NCBI GenBank assembly: GCA_016841625.1
Contig: JAENYU010000010.1
Location: forward strand, 29,428-93,427
DNA length: 64,000 bases
Reading direction: 5' to 3'
Origin: Methanobacteriota archaeon
GTDB lineage: Archaea; Halobacteriota; Methanosarcinia; Methanosarcinales; Methanosarcinaceae
Shown in pieces: positions 60,597 through 64,000 of this stretch; positions within the stretch are counted from its first letter, which is position 1, and the number at the start of each line of letters is the position of its first letter. A model generated the notes under the pieces. The model worked only from the letters and a program-made list of their open reading frames with translations. It did no database searches and was not told where the DNA came from. A program made the translations under genes and the position numbers.

Positions 60597-61631
60597 CTAA
60601 TTCCCAACCCTTCCATTTATGAGAGTATTTTTTTCAAAATAGTTCTCAAGATGCCTCCTGACCCTGAAGACCTCTTCAGTCCCGGGCAAAGAGGACATGA
60701 TTATTTCCAGGTAACGATGTTTCCTGATGAGGGCAAAAGTCTCAGGGAAATTGATGTCGAAAACCCAGCTCAAGCGAAGGAGTTTGACATCGTTCTGATT
60801 TCGGATGTCTCTTATTTTTGCCATTCTGTTGTTCATTATATCTTCTATCACGGAGCCGGAGCACTCCGGGGTATCAGGCAAATAGAGTTCAAGGGCAGGG
60901 TTTCGGGATTTTCCCCCTGCTTCATAATCTTTACAAATAAGCCCCAGGATGTCCAGTTTATCGGCATCCCGGATAAGCTTTGAGTAAAAGAGCAGTTGCG
61001 GGGAGTTAGAGGTGTCTTCGGGAATCTCCATGAGGTTGTGGAATTCCACGGCTTTTAAGATGATATTTCTCTCCTCCCCGGGAAGGCGGGAAAGTATCCC
61101 GTTTTTTTTCAGGATTTTCACTCCCAGAGCAGCGTGGTTTTCCGACTCGGAGTCTTTGAACGTTTTATACGTCAGGAACTGTTCAAAACGACCCAGGTCA
61201 TGGAAGAGTGCTATCGTTTTGGCAATAAGACATTCGTTTTCCCCAAGTCTTTCGGCTTTTGCGAGTAAGAGGATGTTTTCGCAGACTCTTTTAGTGTGTT
61301 TGGCCTTGAGGTCGAGATTTTTCCGGATGAAGGGATCAGGAGATGTAAATCCTTTTACATATTCTGAAAACCATTTTCGAAAAAAAACCAGGTCTTCTTT
61401 TTGCATGCATCTGGAATAGAAAATTTCATTGTATATATTTTGTGCGTATGTATTTTGTGCGGATCTCCCTGAAAATTCCTCTACCGAATAATTCAGGGTC
61501 TTTATTCCCGTAGGGACGTATTTTTTCCCTGGATGAAGGCTCTCTAGTTCGGGATATTCAAGCCCGAAGGATGAAGATAGAGTTTTCTCCTTGTGGTGGG
61601 GGCTGCTCAGAAGGTATTTTTTTCTGCTCAA
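60597..61631 (-). CDS. HD-domain phosphohydrolase, larger family
   Basis: An HD-superfamily protein. The metal site is visible: H in KAKHTKRVCENIL, the HD pair in IALFHDLGRFEQF, H in ESENHAALG and VEFHNLMEIPED, and D in LIRDADKLDILGLI. The second half (about 260-340) shows no further domain that I recognise. The frame runs from a TTG at 61631 (344 residues). The first 75 residues are poorly ordered and the ATG at 61406 (269 residues) is equally possible, with no good SD at either. The substrate is unknown. It is distinct from the smaller HD protein at 8842. Confidence 0.8.
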   Translation of the reverse strand: MSRKKYLLSSPHHKEKTLSSSFGLEYPELESLHPGKKYVPTGIKTLNYSVEEFSGRSAQNTYAQNIYNEIFYSRCMQKEDLVFFRKWFSEYVKGFTSPDPFIRKNLDLKAKHTKRVCENILLLAKAERLGENECLIAKTIALFHDLGRFEQFLTYKTFKDSESENHAALGVKILKKNGILSRLPGEERNIILKAVEFHNLMEIPEDTSNSPQLLFYSKLIRDADKLDILGLICKDYEAGGKSRNPALELYLPDTPECSGSVIEDIMNNRMAKIRDIRNQNDVKLLRLSWVFDINFPETFALIRKHRYLEIIMSSLPGTEEVFRVRRHLENYFEKNTLINGRVGN

Positions 61632-62144
61632 TTTCTTTTCTGCTCTCTAAATACTTTTAAAAATTTGCGTACTTTGATATTGGTGTATGTACAATAAAGG
61701 AAAAAACTTGAATAAGGTAAAGAATATTTGAATACTGGGTAAAGATCACTTGAATTAATGGGTATAAAGACTCGGATACTATAAAGGAAAAACTAGAATG
61801 ACAAGTAATAAAAACTTGAATTGGCTTCAATGTATGAGTAATTTATATTGAGGTCAACAGAGGTTTATTTTATTTGCCAAATCTCTGTATATCAACCACT
61901 TTAATGGTTCTGGATGCAATCCTTATGTGTAGCTATTTTGTGTATTAAGGATGTTTGTTTAGATTACAGATATTAAGGATGTTAATGTATAATTACAGTA
62001 TTAAAGACATTAATGCATATCATAGATAAAGAATGGAATGCATGTGCTGGATTGTATAAGCGCTGGACAATCGTATCATGCTGAATCCTATGCGAATTAT
62101 AACTTATAGAAAGGGAACTCATCGGGAAAAAGCCGGGGTATTTA
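61632..62144. other. AT-rich spacer with weak repeats
   Basis: It separates the HD gene from the TPR gene. Short diverged repeats are present, for example AATTACAG-ATTAA-G-CATTAATG-type copies at 61962-62020 and GGTAAAGA-type copies at 61700-61770. A promoter for the TPR gene must lie in its right half. No gene was recognised. Confidence 0.5.
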
Positions 62145-64000
62145 ATGAACTCAGTTAAAAAATTGCGGTCGGTTATTAATTCATTAGTTATCTTGGGTGC
62201 TTGTTTGCTCTTCATTTCAGCGGGAGGTTTCTTCCCTACAGCTGAAGCCATCACGTTTAAAGGACTGATTGCAAGTGCGGGAGGACCTGAAAATACTTCT
62301 CCCCTCGAAGAAGTACTTGCGCAGAACCCTTCTTCCGTGGAAGGGTTAATAGATAAGGGCCATGCACTTTATTCTTTTGGGGAATACGGGTTTTCGATCG
62401 AGTGTTATGAGAAAGCCCTTGAACTTGATCCCGTTTCCTCGGTTGCCTGGTATGGCAAAGCCTGTGCCCTTGACGAACTCGGAATGTATGAAGACGCAAT
62501 CGAAAGTTATAATCTTGCCCTTGAAACCTCTCCGGATGCCTTTGAAAGCTGGTATGAAAGGGGTGATGAGTTTTACGGGATAAAAAGCTATCCTGGAGCC
62601 GTTGATTGTTATGAGAAGGCTCTGGCTTTTGGTTCTTACCGTTCCAGAATTCTGTGCCGTGAGGGGCTTGCATTTGAGAAGCTCGGCCTGGATCAGCATG
62701 CATTTGTTTCTTATGAAAAAGCGATTGAGTACAATTTGAACTGTTCCAGGGCTCTTTACATGCAGGGGATGGCTTACACCGGACTCGACAGACATGAAGA
62801 GGCAATGGGATGTTTTGATAAGGCCCTGAATATTACCCCGGACAATTCCGACCTCTGGTACCAGAAGGGGACCGTTTTCGACAGTCTCGAGGATTACGGG
62901 ACTGCCGTGGAATGTTACGATGAGGCTCTTTCTCTCAATCCCGACTCGGTTGAAGCCTGGTACAACAAAGGTGCGGACCTTGACAGGATGGGTACGGAAC
63001 TTGAAAACGTGGGGGAGTATCAGGAAGCTTCAAAGTATTATCAGGAAGCTTTAACCTGTTATGGCTCTGTCCTCGTTTCGGAGCCGGACAATCTCAATGC
63101 TCTTCAGAGAAAAGGTTCAGATCTGGGGAAGCTCGAAAGGCACTCCGAAGCTATCCAGTGCTACGATAACATCCTTAAATACGACCCTGGCAACTCCGAT
63201 GCCTGGTACGGCAAGGGTGCTGCACTTTATGCAATGGGACAGTACGATGCCGCAATAGCATGTTATGAAATGGCCCTCAACCCGGATACGGGAGTTGAGG
63301 TGGAAGAAGCCGGAGACGTGCTTATTCAGAAACTGAAAGCTTACGATTCTTCCCTGATATGTTACCCGGCTGCCCCGGACTTCGATTCGGAAGCTGTCAG
63401 GATCCTCTACGATAAGGGCCTGGCTTTCGACAAACTTGAGAATTACGAAGCTGCGATAGATTGCTACACTCAGGTCCTTGAAGAAGAAAACGGTCATCCC
63501 GTGATATGGTACCGGAAAGCCCGGAACCTTGACCGTCTTGACAGGTACGGGGAAGCTGTGGAATGCTACGGCAAAGCCCTGAAACTGGATCCTGATTATC
63601 CTAAGGCCTGGTACGAAAGAGGGTTCGATTACTCCAGGCTCGGGAAGCATAAGGATGCCGTGAAATCCTATGATAAGGCTCTGACCCTTGATGAAAATTA
63701 TACCCTTGTCTGGTACAGCAAAGCCTCTGCCCTGACTCAACTGGGGGAACACGAAGAGGCACTTGAATGTTATGACAGGGTTCTTGCTTTTGCCCCGGAC
63801 AGCTTTGAGATCTGGTATAACAAGGGCCTTGCCTTTGACCAGCTTGGCAGGTACGGGGAAGCCGTAGAATGCTACAATGAAGCTCTCAGAATCAACCCGG
63901 CATATGCCCCTGCCCGTTTCAAGCTGAATGAGAACCTTGAGCTGCTCTCGAACGTCGAGACCTTCGAACCTCCTTCATCAGGGAACACTACAGGTGCCAG
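62145..64000 (+). CDS. Exported TPR-repeat protein, runs off the right edge
   Basis: A long frame opens at the ATG 62145 and stays open to the window end (618 codons so far). The N-terminus is a signal peptide or membrane anchor (about 11-30, INSLVILGACLLFISAGGFF). It is followed by about 11-12 tetratricopeptide repeats with the consensus WY-K/R-G...A--CY-KAL-L-P. Examples are SWYERGDEFYGIKSYPGAV, DLWYQKGTVFDSLEDYGTAV, AWYNKGADLDRMG and VWYSKASALTQLGEHEEAL. TPRs form a superhelix for protein-protein binding, here probably outside the cytoplasmic membrane. The last residues seen are a Ser/Thr-rich stretch (FEPPSSGNTTGA), perhaps a linker to another domain. The SD GGGGT precedes the ATG. The partner is unknown. 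Confidence 0.88.
   Translation, partial: MNSVKKLRSVINSLVILGACLLFISAGGFFPTAEAITFKGLIASAGGPENTSPLEEVLAQNPSSVEGLIDKGHALYSFGEYGFSIECYEKALELDPVSSVAWYGKACALDELGMYEDAIESYNLALETSPDAFESWYERGDEFYGIKSYPGAVDCYEKALAFGSYRSRILCREGLAFEKLGLDQHAFVSYEKAIEYNLNCSRALYMQGMAYTGLDRHEEAMGCFDKALNITPDNSDLWYQKGTVFDSLEDYGTAVECYDEALSLNPDSVEAWYNKGADLDRMGTELENVGEYQEASKYYQEALTCYGSVLVSEPDNLNALQRKGSDLGKLERHSEAIQCYDNILKYDPGNSDAWYGKGAALYAMGQYDAAIACYEMALNPDTGVEVEEAGDVLIQKLKAYDSSLICYPAAPDFDSEAVRILYDKGLAFDKLENYEAAIDCYTQVLEEENGHPVIWYRKARNLDRLDRYGEAVECYGKALKLDPDYPKAWYERGFDYSRLGKHKDAVKSYDKALTLDENYTLVWYSKASALTQLGEHEEALECYDRVLAFAPDSFEIWYNKGLAFDQLGRYGEAVECYNEALRINPAYAPARFKLNENLELLSNVETFEPPSSGNTTGA

Overview
The window looks like a chromosomal segment of a methanogenic archaeon of the Methanosarcinales, most likely Methanosarcina or a close relative. 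The evidence is archaeal-only CoA enzymes (pantoate kinase, phosphopantothenate synthetase), GatD of the archaeal Glu-tRNA(Gln) amidotransferase, an archaeal ATP-dependent DNA ligase, a nickel CO dehydrogenase, a MEDS/PocR/PAS histidine kinase, a PGF-CTERM surface protein, a DUF2117 protein, and long AT-rich spacers between GC-richer genes. TATA-like boxes and G-rich Shine-Dalgarno (SD) sites precede many starts. No rRNA, tRNA or CRISPR array was found.

Layout. 1-2000 is mostly non-coding with one small membrane protein. 2006-5146 is a large sensor kinase preceded by a structured inverted-repeat element. 5672-14409 is a run of minus-strand genes holding two metabolic sets: S-adenosylhomocysteine recycling (ahcY and an MTA/SAH deaminase) and the middle of CoA synthesis (phosphopantothenate synthetase, pantoate kinase, CoaBC), with an HD phosphohydrolase and an SPFH protein between. 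15110-18359 carries a Vms1-like release factor, RlmE and a PHP phosphoesterase. 18480-23061 is a two-gene type II/IV secretion (pilus-type) machine. 23346-25444 holds DUF2117 and a UPF0173 hydrolase. 25820-31001 is a nickel neighbourhood: CooS, a cupin, and two tandem LarA-type racemase-family genes. 31544-33507 is an SSF symporter with its 54-residue accessory protein. 33730-35080 is a solitary TnpB element. Then follow gatD, argH, a methyltransferase, an ABC1/UbiB-type kinase, and a copper region with three single-domain HMA chaperones and a three-HMA CopA (41134-45168).

45467-49809 contains a duplicated module (phasin-like protein, small lipoprotein, secreted coiled-coil protein) in which one phasin copy has decayed to a pseudogene. 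50033-51172 is a membrane-anchored winged-helix protein. An ACT protein plus homoserine dehydrogenase, DNA ligase, a DHH phosphoesterase-EngB pair, a PGF-CTERM surface protein, a NIF3-like protein, an HD protein and a long exported TPR protein running off the right edge complete the window.

A striking overall property is that many spacers contain a short tandem-repeat array, each with its own period (5, 13, 15, 18, 19, 20, 26, 38, 42 or 45 bp) and its own sequence. Several arrays start at, or include, the end of a flanking gene. The likeliest novel points are the chaperone genes that seem to start at ATT and ATC, the duplicated surface module with its dead phasin copy, the paired leaderless LarA paralogues beside CO dehydrogenase, and the inverted-repeat element at 5289-5424. 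All functional calls rest on reading motifs by eye, without database searches.
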